Of a DNA stretch of 64,000 bases, positions 1 to 10,181 are shown in pieces. A program made the translations under genes and the position numbers. The stretch's first letter is position 1. Each line of letters starts with the position of its first letter. The DNA comes from Bretschneidera sinensis (taxonomy: Eukaryota > Streptophyta > Magnoliopsida > Brassicales > Akaniaceae). Location: positions 70,962,120 to 71,026,119 of the forward strand of contig CM043700.1 of assembly GCA_023935145.1 (NCBI GenBank). The letters run 5' to 3'. Under the pieces are notes generated by a model. That model saw nothing but the letters and a program-made list of their open reading frames with translations, was not told the origin of the DNA and did not search any database.

Positions 1-470
1 GAAGAGCTTGGTGTCTCAATTCTTGAAGATCTGCACCAACAGCGTCAAACTCTTTTACATGCCCATAACAAGGTATCATATATAGTCTTATTTTTTTAGA
101 GTTGGGGGATTGTCCAGCATGTTTGCTTGTCAGTTTCAGTTGTGTCAGTCGAGTCACTGTTCTTCTTCATTTTGGTTTGCAGTTAACCAACCTTTAATGG
201 ATATCATTTCCATACTCCAGTGGACAATAAGGACTAACATGTTAACAATAATAGGAGGTTATTGAGATGTTGACTTACGATTTTATTTTAATTCTTTATT
301 TTGTTCTTTTATAGCTCCATGGGGTCGATGATGCCATTGACAAGAGTAAAAAAGTCGTAAGTGCCATGTCACGGAGGATGTCCAGGAACAAATGGATTGT
401 TGCTTCAGTTATCGTAGCTCTTGTCATTGCAATTATCCTTATCCTACTTTTCAAGCTTTCTCATCACTAA
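1..470 (+). CDS. VTI12: VTI1-type Qb-SNARE, C-terminal two exons (partial at window edge)
   Basis: This is the end of a vesicle-transport v-SNARE that helps fuse vesicles at the trans-Golgi network and vacuole. Exon 1-72 reads in frame from base 1 and ends at an AG|GT donor. Exon 315-470 follows a TTATAG acceptor and ends in TAA. Together they give 75 residues: the second half of the SNARE helix (with HQQRQ, LLHAHNK, LHGVDDAIDKSKK), a basic stretch (MSRRMSRNK) and a hydrophobic C-terminal anchor of about 20 residues (IVASVIVALVIAIILILLF) followed by KLSHH. This tail-anchored layout is the usual VTI1 one. The wording is closest to what I recall of Arabidopsis VTI12, but VTI11 or VTI13 cannot be excluded without the N-terminal half. 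No lesion is visible, so the gene is probably functional. The family and the exons are seen directly; the paralogue name is inference. Confidence 0.9.
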
Positions 471-1327
471 TTTACCTGTGGAATCACTTGGCTATGAGTA
501 ATGTTTTCTGCTGCTTTATGTCGATGTTGTATATATAGTGACTAACCATATAATGGTCAGTTGGATTCTCGTCCTTGCAGGTTTGGGCAGCTGGATTTTC
601 TGCTGCTTTGCTGAAGAAACACAGCTATACTGTTGCAGCATTAAAAGACCCTATTAGAGCAAATACACTTGGGGAATATATTATCCAGTCCTGTGAAGTG
701 TTGGTTTCATATACATTATGCAACTAATACACTTTATATATGTTTCAGATTTTTCAGTTTAGTAGTACTTCATTTGTGTAAATAGTTATTTTCGCTAGTA
801 GAGTAAATTATCTTCGGGCACTCTTAGCATATGTTTAGCAATTTCTTCATTCTATCAAATGTAAATTTATTGAAACCAATTGAGTTTACTTGTTATAGAT
901 CGAGTGTAGACAAGACATTGTAATGCCACAGGGAATTTGAACATGAAATGAAAATTATACGATTATTGCATAGGTTCAATTGCTAGTGTGATATCATAAT
1001 CTCTCTCTCTCTCTCTCTCTTCCCTTGTCATAGTAGTGGTTTTTGACCTCTAGAATTACTTGTAATGAAATTCTACAAAAAGAAGAGAAATTCATAGCTT
1101 ATTTCATTGACAAACTCAATGAGAAACACGAAGGTCATCAAAATTGCATGGCCAACGTAGACAGAACTGGGACAGAAATTTGTGTTAATTTAGTTTTTTT
1201 AAGTTACTGAATTATTTTTTTTCTTAGGAATATATTTCACATATTAATATATTATTTGACTCATAGGATGTGAGGATGGTAAACCAACCAAATTGGGCAG
1301 TTGAGGCAAATCCTTTTGAAGGAAGAA
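471..1327 (+). other. SNARE 3' UTR and intergenic DNA
   Basis: No coding region is seen here. The first few hundred bases after the stop at 470 are probably the SNARE 3' untranslated region, but no single clear poly(A) signal can be picked. A TC microsatellite lies at 1000-1022. From about 1060 the DNA is AT-rich intergenic sequence up to the inverted-repeat arm. Confidence 0.6.
1000..1022. repeat. (TC)n microsatellite
   Basis: An uninterrupted run of about eleven TC units, seen directly. It lies downstream of the SNARE gene. Confidence 0.95.
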
Positions 1328-1985
1328 TTTTGGGCCGTTCATTTCTATTTTATCAATTTATCAAAGTTGTATTTGATCAATGAATATTGTATCTTAAAGT
1401 TGTCCTCAACTATCTTATTTTTAAGAAGAAAAGTATGTCATCTTTTAGATATTGAACAAACGTGAATATTGTATTTGATGGGTTGGTTGTTCATATTTTA
1501 TCAAATTGTAAAAGTTGTATTGTATTTTTTATTTTTATTTTTAAGAATTTATTTAACAAATAAACATGACATGACCAGGGGAAGAGTTGTCATGTTTGAT
1601 CGATGATATAAAAAAATACTAACATTTTAAAAATAAAATAATATTATTTATTTTCAAGTATTTGGTGTGTGCTTAAAAAATTGTATTTAGTAAATATGAG
1701 AAATAAAATTAATTTTAGATATTAAAATTTAAACTGAACACTAAAAACTGAAAGACGAAAAAAATTACAAGAAAATGTAATCCAAATAGTTTTCTATTTT
1801 CAAAGCAGTCTTCGAAAACTGTTTATCCAAACAACATTTCACTGAAAATTGTTTTGGAAACAGTTTTCGAACACTGTTATCCAAACATGTTTTCGAACAC
1901 TGAAAACTGAAAACTGTTTTCAGAAATTCTTTTCGAAAACAGTTTCCGAACACTGAAAACTGAATACTGTTACCAAACATGCCCT
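1328..1985 (+). repeat. Left arm of a ~660 bp dispersed inverted repeat
   Basis: The segment starts at TTTGGGCCGTTCATTTC and ends at GTTACCAAACATGCCC. It matches, in reverse complement and over its full length, the segment 43967-44627. The match includes the runs around TTGTATTTGATCAATGAATA, the AT-rich centre and the GTTTTCAGTTTTCAG-type palindromic end. The inner end (about 1780-1985) is rich in AAAACTG and CAGTTTT and could fold back on itself, as in a MITE. No transposase is present. An open frame over this part only reflects the repeated motif. It is probably a non-autonomous TIR element, or part of a larger duplicated segment. Confidence 0.75.
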
Positions 1986-2054
1986 TAATATTTAAAGAAA
2001 AATGGAGAAATACACAACTAGCACAATACACTTTGTCTTCTTATGAAATTAAGG

Positions 2055-3492
2055 ATATTATGAATTTTTTTGTGATGCTCTTTGTCTCTCTAATGCACTT
2101 TCAACTTTTCAAGCAACCATGAATCAAATCTTTTTTTTTCATTTCTCATAAAATTTGTCATCATTTTCTTTGATGACATTCTCAAATACAACAAATCTCT
2201 AGCTCACCATACCACTCATTTAGCTATAGTTCTAAATCACCCCTGTAGCATGATTTGTATGCTACTATCTAAATGTGCATTTTCCAAAACCTCCATTGAT
2301 TACTTGGGACATTTGATCGCATTCCAAGGAGTTTAACCAGATAAATCTAAGGTACAGGCTATGCTAAAGTGGCCAGCACCTACCAACTTGAAGCAACTCA
2401 GAGGATTCTTAGGCCTCACATGGTATTATAGAAAGTTTGTGAAAGGTTATGCTGTTATTACAGGCCTATTAACAGATCTTCTAAAGAAATATGCTTATAG
2501 ATGGAATGCTACAGCTCAACAAGCCTTTGATGGTCTCAAACTGGCAATGGCTAAAACTCTAGTTCTACTGCTACCATATTTCAATCAATCCTTTATTCTA
2601 GAGACTGATGCCTCTGGGTTTGCAATGCAAGTTGTGCTTATGCAGAAGGGTAATCCTCTAGCTTACTACAGCATGAAGTTAAGTAAGAGATTAAAATCTA
2701 GTTCAACTTATACCAGAGAACTCTTTGCAGTCACTTCAGTTGTTAGTAAATAGAGGCAGTACCTATTGGGGTCTTAATTTTATATCTACACATATCAACG
2801 AAGCCTTAAGAACAACAACATTATCTCAAGAAACTCTTGGGTTACAATTATGTCATATGCTACAAACTAGAAATGGAGAACAGTGATGTTGATGTTCTTT
2901 CCAGGATATCTTCCATAAATGACACTAATGATAATGTTTTCTTAGCTTTTACTATGCCATCATTTGAATTCCTCAAGCTTCTCAAGACATCATTAGACAT
3001 AAACTAATTTCTGATCTTACTTCTTAACCTGCTTCACTACCTCACTGGTCCTATAAGAATGATCTACTATTCTACAATGGCAAAATCTTCCTTTGTCCCA
3101 CTTCTTAACTCAAGAAGCAACTACTTTAGAAGTATCATTGTTCCCCTGTGGGAGGTCATGCAGGTATCTCTAGAACTTATACTAGAATGGCAAATAATTT
3201 TTACTGGAGAGAACTCAGGAAAGATGTGACAACCTTTATTCAAAAATGCCTCATTTGTTAACAAGTCAAAACTATAAATGTTGCTCCTCATAGCCTTTTA
3301 CAGCCCCTTTCTATACCTGACCAAGTATGGGAGGATATTTTAATGGATTTCATCACCAACGTTCCTCCAGAGCATAGATATATTGTCATCATGGTGATTA
3401 TTGATAGATTTTCTAAATTTGCACATTTTGGATGCTTGACTAAACATTTCAATGCTTCCAATATAACTCTTTGTTGAATTGGTGTGCAAAAC
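2055..3492 (+). pseudogene. Degraded Ty3/gypsy pol (RT, RNase H, integrase start)
   Basis: This is a relic of a gypsy-type polyprotein in sense orientation. In order it shows the end of reverse transcriptase (FQATMNQI, then the catalytic box FFDDIL at about 2170), the connection and RNase H region (open 2361-2753, with KQLRGFLGL, YYRKFV, ETDASGFAMQ, AYYSMKLSKRL), the integrase zinc-binding part (GGHAGISRTYTRMANNFYW, then a CLIC-type motif near 3250) and the start of the integrase core (DFITNVPP, IDRFSKFAHF). Stops and frameshifts are frequent (for example at 2334 and 2751). The N-terminal gag, protease and early RT are missing. It is cut at 3493 by an LTR of another family. The RNase H wording suggests a chromovirus, but the clade is not resolved. 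It is dead. Confidence 0.85.
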
Positions 3493-4059
3493 TGTAACGA
3501 CCCATCCCGGGTTGGCCACCCCCAAAACGGTGTTGTTATATTTTGAAAATCCCAGCACGACATATATATACAACAATAAAAATAATACCAACAGAAATTT
3601 TTATATCAATCCTCAACCCTCAACAAGGGAGATACATCATTCTGATCTTGACTTAAACATTATATACAACGTAATATTCATGAATATTTACAAATAAATT
3701 TTTATTTTATTTTCTCATTATTTTGAGGATGTGAACACGCACGTGGCTTACAGATAATGACTTCATCGGAATCTCAACTCACCAAACTATATGTCATGCC
3801 TGCTACCAAAATCATTGTACAATGAGGAGTGAGCTTCACAAGTTCAGTGAATTAAATTTATTATAAGTATATGATTTTATACTCCCAGTTACATCTTATA
3901 ATTCAATTATTTCTAAAAAATCTTCCAATATTCATTCATCTTTTTCCTCAAATAATTCAATAACAATGTTCTGTAATCACTACTTAATTTCATAATTCCA
4001 CTATTACACAATCTCTTCTTAAGTTACTCATCAGACATATTTCCATATTTCTTCCTAGG
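3493..4059 (-). mobile_element. Truncated LTR of the Tekay-like gypsy family, antisense
   Basis: It begins TGTAACGACCCATCCCGGG, the same terminus as the LTR at 13714 and, in reverse complement, the end of the LTR at 7941. About 570 bp can be followed against 13714-14300 (CCTCAACCCTCAAC, GAGGATGTG, ACAATGAGGAGTGAG). It stops abruptly at about 4059, where copia-family-A sequence begins. It interrupts the gypsy relic on its left. No clear 5 bp target duplication could be found. Confidence 0.8.
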
Positions 4060-4974
4060 CTGGTGGCGAAGGGGTTCACGTAAAGAGAAGGCATAGATTT
4101 CACAGAAATTTTCTCACCAAGTCACAAAGTGGAGGAAATGGTGATTATCCTCATCTATTTCGATGATATGCTGTTGGTTGGTAACAACAGGAAGATGATA
4201 GAAAGGTTGAAGTCTCAACTCAATTCAGAGTTCGAGAGGAAGGATCTTGGCCTTGCACAAAAGATCCTTGGGATGAGCGTAATTCGGGAAAGAGAGAGAA
4301 ACAGGTTGAAGGTTTCTCAGTCTTCCTACATAGAAAATGTGTTGTCTAAGTTTTCTATGGAAGATGGTAAACCAGTGAAGATTCCCCTTGCTGGTCATTT
4401 CAAGTTCCCCAGCGAACAATGTCTTGGAACAGATGAGGAGAAGAAGAAAATGGAAAAGGTCCTTTACTCTAGTGCGGTTGGATCAGTCATGTCCATGATG
4501 GTAAGCACTAGACCCGACATTTCTCAGGAAATTGGCGTTTTTAGTAGATTTGTGAGTAATCCCAGAAAAGAGCTTTGGCTTGGGATGAAGTGATTGCTGA
4601 GGTACTTGAAGGCTCAGTTGCAGCCGGTGGTAGCACTCTCAAAAACTGAGGCTGAGTACATAGCGGCAACGAAAGCCATAAAGGAGGTTATGTGGTGCAA
4701 AGGGTTGTTGGAAGAGTTGAAGGTCCTAAAAGAGCAGGTGGTGGTGTATTCGGATAGCTAAAGTGCATTGCATTTGTGCAGGAATCCGGTGTTCCATGAG
4801 AGAACTAAGCATATGGATGTTCAATATCATTTCATTCAGGAAAATGTTACGAAAGGATGCATTCATGTGGATAAAGTCGCAACGGAAGAAAATCCTGCAG
4901 ATTTAGGCACCAAAGTTCTACCTCTAAGCAAGTTCAATCATTGCCTTGGACTTCTTAGGATTAAAGTCAGATGA
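4060..4974 (+). pseudogene. Copia family A pol fragment (RT to RNase H), internally deleted
   Basis: This is a truncated second copy of the copia element at 26605-32737. It starts inside reverse transcriptase (LVAKGFT) and then skips about 300 bp. It resumes before the RT catalytic box (IYFDDMLLVG, with F where the full copy has V) and runs on through KFSMEDGKPV. It skips again to LQPVVALSKTEAEYIAA in RNase H and ends at 4974 (LGTKVLPLSK). There is an in-frame stop at 4591-4593 and another at 4758-4760. The left junction at 4060 is inside a gypsy LTR, so gag, protease and integrase are missing. The second deletion junction shares the short word GAAGG with both parental sites. Confidence 0.9.
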
Positions 4975-5055
4975 TATGGTGATTCAAGTTGAGTTTGGAT
5001 CCTGAGTTCTCTGCACAATGGGTTCAGGTTTAGTTGCTTAGACAAAGGTAGAGAT

Positions 5056-5900
5056 TGTTGGGATTTGTCTAAGAACTAAAGAGAGAAAAATTCAGCATCA
5101 GATGCAAGTATGCGTCACGGCCCAGGAGGTATGCGTCGTGGCCTCCAACAAAGGAGCAAAGGTGGAGGTGCTCCCCCCAGGTGTGCGTCGCGGCATAGGG
5201 AGGTGTACGTCGTGGCATCCAACAACTAGAGGTTTTCAACCCTGTTGTGCGCCGTGACATGCCCTGTTTTGGGCCGCAGTGCCAGACACACCTGGTGCCT
5301 CTGATTCAGCATGTTGAAAGGTGCGTGGGACTTGGTTAAAACGCACAGGATTACTTAGACTTGTTGAAGGGCTATGATTGATTGGTCCTCAAGATCTAAG
5401 GGTTGAGATTGACTTCAAGATTGGTTCAAGAAGTGGTTGCACTATATAAAGCATCATCTATGAGCAATTCAAGGATGAACATGTGACCATGATGTGTGAG
5501 AGTGCAAAGATACTAAACACAAGAGAGACTCATTCAAGAGAGGTTGGTTGTTTAGAGAGAGAGTAGTCTAGATTGAAGATTCAAAGGCTTTGTAATTGGA
5601 ATTTTCTTAGGAAAAATTCCAGGGAAACACTTAGTTCTTATCACTTTCTTTTACTCTTCTTTCATTCTTCAAGAACAAAAGGGTTCTTGAAGAGGTGTTG
5701 CTGTAATTGTAAGAACTCCATTGATTTAGTGCAGAGAGCTCGGAGGAGCTCATGGGGACGTAGGCATTTGCCGAACCTCGATAACAATTGCTTGTGTCAT
5801 TTCTTTGATTGGTCTGATTGTTGTTTATTACAAGTCATTCTAGACTTGGGTGTTTGGAAGATCACCACCTGGGATTCTGCAAGAAGGTGATTTTCCAACA
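5056..5900 (+). mobile_element. 3' LTR of the copia family A fragment
   Basis: This LTR follows a purine-rich tract (AAAGGTAGAGA) and runs from TGTTGGGATTTGTCTAAG to TTTTCCAACA. It aligns with the LTRs at 26605-27500 and 31838-32737. Its 5' third (5100-5280) is GC-rich, unlike the surroundings, with repeated GTGCGTCGCGGC-like words. It carries a likely TATA box at 5443-5451. An open frame at 5573-5890 lies in the LTR and is not a gene. Confidence 0.9.
5443..5451 (+). promoter_or_regulatory. Putative TATA box in copia-A LTR
   Basis: TATATAAAG is found at the position expected for an LTR promoter, about 390 bp into the LTR. The same word is kept in the 3' LTR of the full-length copy at 32257-32265. 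It is predicted by sequence only. Confidence 0.5.
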
Positions 5901-6418
5901 AGTGGGAAGAATTGTAATACCCGTGTTCTTAAAGTAAAGGTAAAGAAGTAATTTGATAGTTATTACGTGGAATTAAAATAATATATACATGAAAGATTTA
6001 CTATTGAATGAAATAATTTTGTTGAAAAAAAAAACACCTCGATAGTGTGTGTGGTTACAAAGAGAAAAAAAAAAGTGGTGATACACATGGATGCTTAGTT
6101 TAGGTGTAGGCTATAAAACATGCAGGAAGTGCATGTTAGCCAACTCATGGGAATAAAGATGAAATGGTGGCAGTTGGACGGTTTTTAATAGAAAAAACTA
6201 TTTTTTTGTTTTGTTTTATTTTTCTTACCAAATCCCGTTTGGTTTTCTTCTTTCTTCAATTCAAATTTCTTACAAAAAAAATATAAAGAAAAATTCTCCA
6301 ATATTAGAGATAGTATAATCATTTAATTATGATAGCAAAACTTCATCATATTTGAGGTGTTGGTGATCAGCAATCTCAAGAAATTGCTGAAAAGAGTAGG
6401 AAAAGGTGATGAGGTGAT

Positions 6419-6445
6419 CCACGGGTAGCTTTAAGTGCTACGTGG
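6419..6445. other. Conserved hairpin-forming sequence inside the Tekay-like LTR
   Basis: The arms CCACGGGTAGC and GCTACGTGG flank a short TTTAAGT loop. The same structure is found in the LTR copies at 14976-15002 and 59528-59554. It is seen directly; any function is unknown. Confidence 0.7.
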
Positions 6446-6790
6446 AGAGTTAGATTTACTTTTAGTAATCGAAACCAATAAAAATATGGAATTATGATAT
6501 CTGAATAAATGGGTGAATTACAAGGATTTAATGATGTATTTTCTGTTATATATGTAAAATTGATTGATTTATTGATTAGGAATTGGAAAGTGTTGAATAT
6601 TAATTATATAAGAATTTATATTTTAAAAAAGAATGGATGAATGGAAAATAAGCTGAGAAGTTTTATGAAATTTCTAAAAAATATGATTGAAAAGTGGATA
6701 TGTTATATGAGGAGATAATTTAATGAATATGATAAAAATAATAATTTTGAGAAAGAGCTAAATAACTAAATTGAATGCTTAAATGTATGC

Positions 6791-7012
6791 TTATTTTCAT
6801 ATTATTGCTCATATGCATAATATAAACGACCAGGAAGGCAATTGATCTGCTTGTTTTCATATTATTGCTCATACGCATAAAATAAAAAACCAAGAAGGCA
6901 GCTGGTCTAACTGAAAATAAAAGACAGGAAAGGCAACCGGTCTAGCTGAAAATAAAAGACCGAAAAGGCAGCCGATCTAGTCGAAAAGACCAAGAAGATA
7001 ACTGGTCTGTCT
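6791..7012 (+). repeat. Tandem array within the Tekay-like LTR
   Basis: A ~60 bp unit (TTTTCATATTATTGCTCATA ... AAGGCA) is repeated twice. It is followed by about four units of roughly 30-35 bp, each with GGAAAGGCAACCGGTCTAGC-like sequence and an AAAATAAAAGAC spacer. The other LTR copies carry fewer or diverged units (14525-14590 and 59945-60065). Confidence 0.8.
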
Positions 7013-7941
7013 GAAACATGTCGACATGTGGGAAGACGTTCTCAGATCATACTATGAAATGATCTAATGAGAAAGAAAGAAAGATAATTTAAATTCATGC
7101 ATTACATTTGTTTTAAATATTGATTATTATTAATTGAGATGCTAAAATATCAATCTTGATTGTGGAATTATTGATAGACGAATGAGTCTCACAGAGAGAC
7201 AAATATGATGAGAAAGAAATGTGAAAGTATTATATGATAAAAATTATTTGATTGATCGATTATATGCTGTGACCCTCATAACGAGGTAAATAATGATGTT
7301 GAATTGATGACTCACGATGATTAAATATACGAGAAGAAAAATTGATATGTTTGATGATTAATTTAAAAAGAGATTGATAAATGGTTGGAATTATGATATA
7401 AGTAGTGATAATAGAATGTTATTATTGAATTATATAAGATGATAGATGAATGAATATTGGAAGATTATTTGAAAGATTGAATAATTATATGTAAAGAAAT
7501 AGATGATTAATATTGGTGATTTAGAAACGATTGAATTATAAGATGTGACTAAAAGTATATAATCGAGTACTTCTAGTAAATTTAATTCACTGAGCATGAG
7601 AAGCTCACTCCTCATTGTTAAATAATTTCAGGTAGCGAGCAGGAAATATAGAATTATGAGTTGAGATTCAGACCAAATCATTTTCTGTAAGCCACACGGT
7701 CTACATTCTCAGACTAATGAAAAAAAATTGTAAATATCCATGCTCCATATGTTGTGTATATTATTTCAGTTGAAATTTTAATAATATAACTCTCATGTTG
7801 AGGGTTAAAGATTGATGTACATAGATATATATACATTTAGTTGATTGATGTTTTTATATTGTTGCATATATGTGTCGTGCTGAGATTTCAAAATGTGACG
7901 ACGCCGTCTCGAGGGTGGCCAACCTTGGATGGGTCATTACA

Positions 7942-8019
7942 GTATGTTTGCTTTCTAATATTCTAGATGCCTTTGTTTGAGCTTCAATGTTCATATTTCT
8001 GATTCTTCTCGGGACAGCT
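7942..8019 (+). pseudogene. Short continuation of the interrupted gypsy relic
   Basis: 78 bp lie between two Tekay-like LTRs. The position suggests it continues the gypsy integrase interrupted at 3492, but the frame is too decayed to prove this. Its last bases (CAGCT) are the left target-duplication candidate for the element at 8020-15629. Confidence 0.4.
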
Positions 8020-8752
8020 TGTAACGAACCATCCCGAGTTGGCTACCCCCGAGACGGTGTCGTAACGTTTTGAAATCCCAACATGACACATATATGTTAC
8101 AATATAAAAACATTCACCCGATTGTTGATCGTCAACACCTGACATAATATTTAAATTAAAATTTCTAATTTATTATTCAATTATTCTGTAATTCATACCT
8201 TTAAATTTCTACATCAAATTCAAAGTAATTTCATGTATGCATAATTTTAAAAATAAAATTCACATTATTATCTTTTTTTTCTTAAAGCTTCCCTCGAATT
8301 TCTTTAAAATTCTCCCGTAAACTTCTTCTAAATTTTAATTTCAACATTTCTTTCAGTCCCTACGTGTTTAAAAAAAGAGAGCAATTTCAGAGAGAGAATA
8401 TAATTTTGAGAAAGAAATTTGTTGTAAACTAAGTTTTAACAAAACTAAACAAAAAAAAAAAAAAAAAAACTTAATTTATACCAAAATTGTACTTAAAGAA
8501 CAACCATTCTTTATGTTTCCTTTTTAATTGGTGTCTCGCATGCAAGATACTTGCATGTGTAGACTACACCTGGATGCTTAGTGTCTAGGTTTTTGTCCCC
8601 CTCCCCCCCTCTTTCTTTGTGATAGCAAAAGCGTCCAGGTGTCTGTTTTTTATTATATTAATAATAAATCTTTCATGTACATATTATTTTAATTCCATGC
8701 AATATCTATTAAATTACTTCTTTACCTTTACTTTAAGAACACAAGTATTACA
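8020..8752 (-). repeat. 3' LTR of the Tekay-like element, internally deleted
   Basis: Only 733 bp, against 1916 bp for the partner. The ends match the right LTR (TGTAACGAACCATCCCG ... CAAGTATTACA on the + strand), but about 1.2 kb corresponding to 13808-15040 is missing. The interior side carries the polypurine tract, read on the minus strand as AAGGTGGGTAGAAT. A poly(A) run lies at 8451-8470. Confidence 0.9.
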
Positions 8753-8796
8753 ATTCTACCCACCTTATAAAAATTTTGTCCCCGAAATTTTCTTAC

Positions 8797-10043
8797 CTAA
8801 CTCATGAAAAAGGTGGGGTACTCTTTCCTCATTCTTGCCTCATGCTCCCAAGTAATTTTTTCAACATCTTTGTCTGGCCATAATACTTGAATCAAAGAAA
8901 TAACTTTATTATGTAAGATTTGTTCCTTTATGTCTAGAATTTTGACTGGTACTTGCATAAATGTCAAATCTTTCTGAAGTTCTACAGCCTGATTCAGAAT
9001 ACTATGGGATTTATTATGTAAACACTTTCTCAAAAGTGAAACATGAAACACATTGTGTAATTGCTTTAACTCTGGAGGCAAATCCAATCTGTATGTTATT
9101 GGCTCCACTCTTTCAATTACCTCATATGGCCCCACAAATCTCGGACTTAACTTTCCTTTCTTTTTAAATCTCAATACACCATTCCATAGAGATATTATGA
9201 AAAATACCTAGTCACCAACCTGAAACTCAAGAGGTCGTCTTCTATTATCAGCATATCCCTTCTGTTTGTTCTGTGCTGCTCTAAGTTTGTTTTTAACCAG
9301 TTTGATCCTCTTAGTAGTCAAATCTATCATTTCATGACCAAATATCTTTCTTTCTCCAACTTCTTCCCAACATATTGGAGTTCTGCACCTTCTACTATAT
9401 AAAGCCTCAAATGGTGCCATCCCAATACTAGTTTGATACTGATTGTTGTATGCAAACTCAATCAAAGGTAAATAAGCATACTAGCTCACTGAAAACTCAA
9501 TACACTTGCCCTCAATATATCTTCTAGTATTTTGATGATTCTCTCTGTCTGCCCATCAATTTGAGGATGAAAATCTGTACTAAATTACAATTGCGTACCC
9601 ATAGTTTTTTGAAAACCCCTCCAAAATCTAGAAGTGAATCTAGAATCCCTATCAGATACAATGCTTAAAGGTACTCCATGTAATCTCACAATTTTCGCTA
9701 CATACAATTTAACCAACTTTTCAGGACTCCATGTAGTTTTAATAGGAAGGAAATGCGAAGACTTAGAAATTTTATCCACTATAACCCATACAGCATCATG
9801 ACCTCTCTAGGTACGTGGAAAAACAAAAACAAAATCCATGCTCACATTCTCTCATGGCCATTCAGGTACTGGAAGAGGCTGTAATAAACATGCAGGATGT
9901 CTATTCTCATATTTCACTTGTTGACAAATCAAACATCTAGAAATATACTCAGTTACATCATTCTTCATCCCTGACCACCAATAATTTTGTCTCAACCCTG
10001 TACATCTTATTATTACCCGGGTGCATATAATAAACATAATCAT
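8797..10043 (-). pseudogene. Tekay-like integrase with C-terminal chromodomain-like region
   Basis: Read on the minus strand in several broken frames. The pieces are the zinc-binding end (CLICQQVKYENRHPACLLQPL, about 9870-9930), the core ([12 protein letters not shown], then [14 protein letters not shown], 9585-9779), the segment EFAYNNQYQTSIGMAPFEAL (9208-9465) and the C-terminal part (8797-9174) with FVGPYEVIERV, HNVFHVSLLRKC and the chromodomain-like end. The integrase normally inserts the element's cDNA, and the chromodomain targets heterochromatin. Stops at about 9207, 9480 and 9584 separate the pieces. Confidence 0.85.
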
Positions 10044-10181
10044 GAGTCTTTCTTAGTATCTCCTTTCTCATCTCCACATCATTGGGAACATAAAATCTAT
10101 GTCCCAATACCACTATAGCTTATTCTCTAATTCTAAACCTAGTCGGTTTCCCACTCAATATTTTCTATCTGATCTTCTCTA

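Larger units (their letters stand above)
5913..7941 (+). mobile_element. Near full-length Tekay-like LTR in sense orientation (2.03 kb)
   Basis: It runs from TGTAATACCCGTGTTC to GGATGGGTCATTACA and is the reverse complement of the LTR at 13714-15629. It is preceded by AGTGGGAAGAAT, which matches the polypurine tract seen before the 3' LTR of the complete element. It is therefore the 3' LTR of a second, sense-oriented copy whose inside is lost. The LTR holds an internal tandem array (6791-7012) and the conserved hairpin at 6419-6445. Flanking 5 bp words (AGAAT and GTATG) do not match, so there is no target duplication. The open frame at 7430-7615 is chance. Confidence 0.85.

Noticed and set aside
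1260..1345. Readable stretch like NQPNWAVEANPFEGRILG
   Set aside because: It is short, lacks splice sites or known homology, and ends in the inverted-repeat arm.
1765..2031. Open frame of 88 codons on the minus strand
   Set aside because: It lies in the inverted-repeat arm. The residues (FRKEFLKTVF and similar) come from repeated AAAACTG words and no domain is seen.
5573..5890. Open frame of 105 codons on the + strand
   Set aside because: It is inside the copia A LTR and is not open in the other LTR copies, so it is a chance frame.
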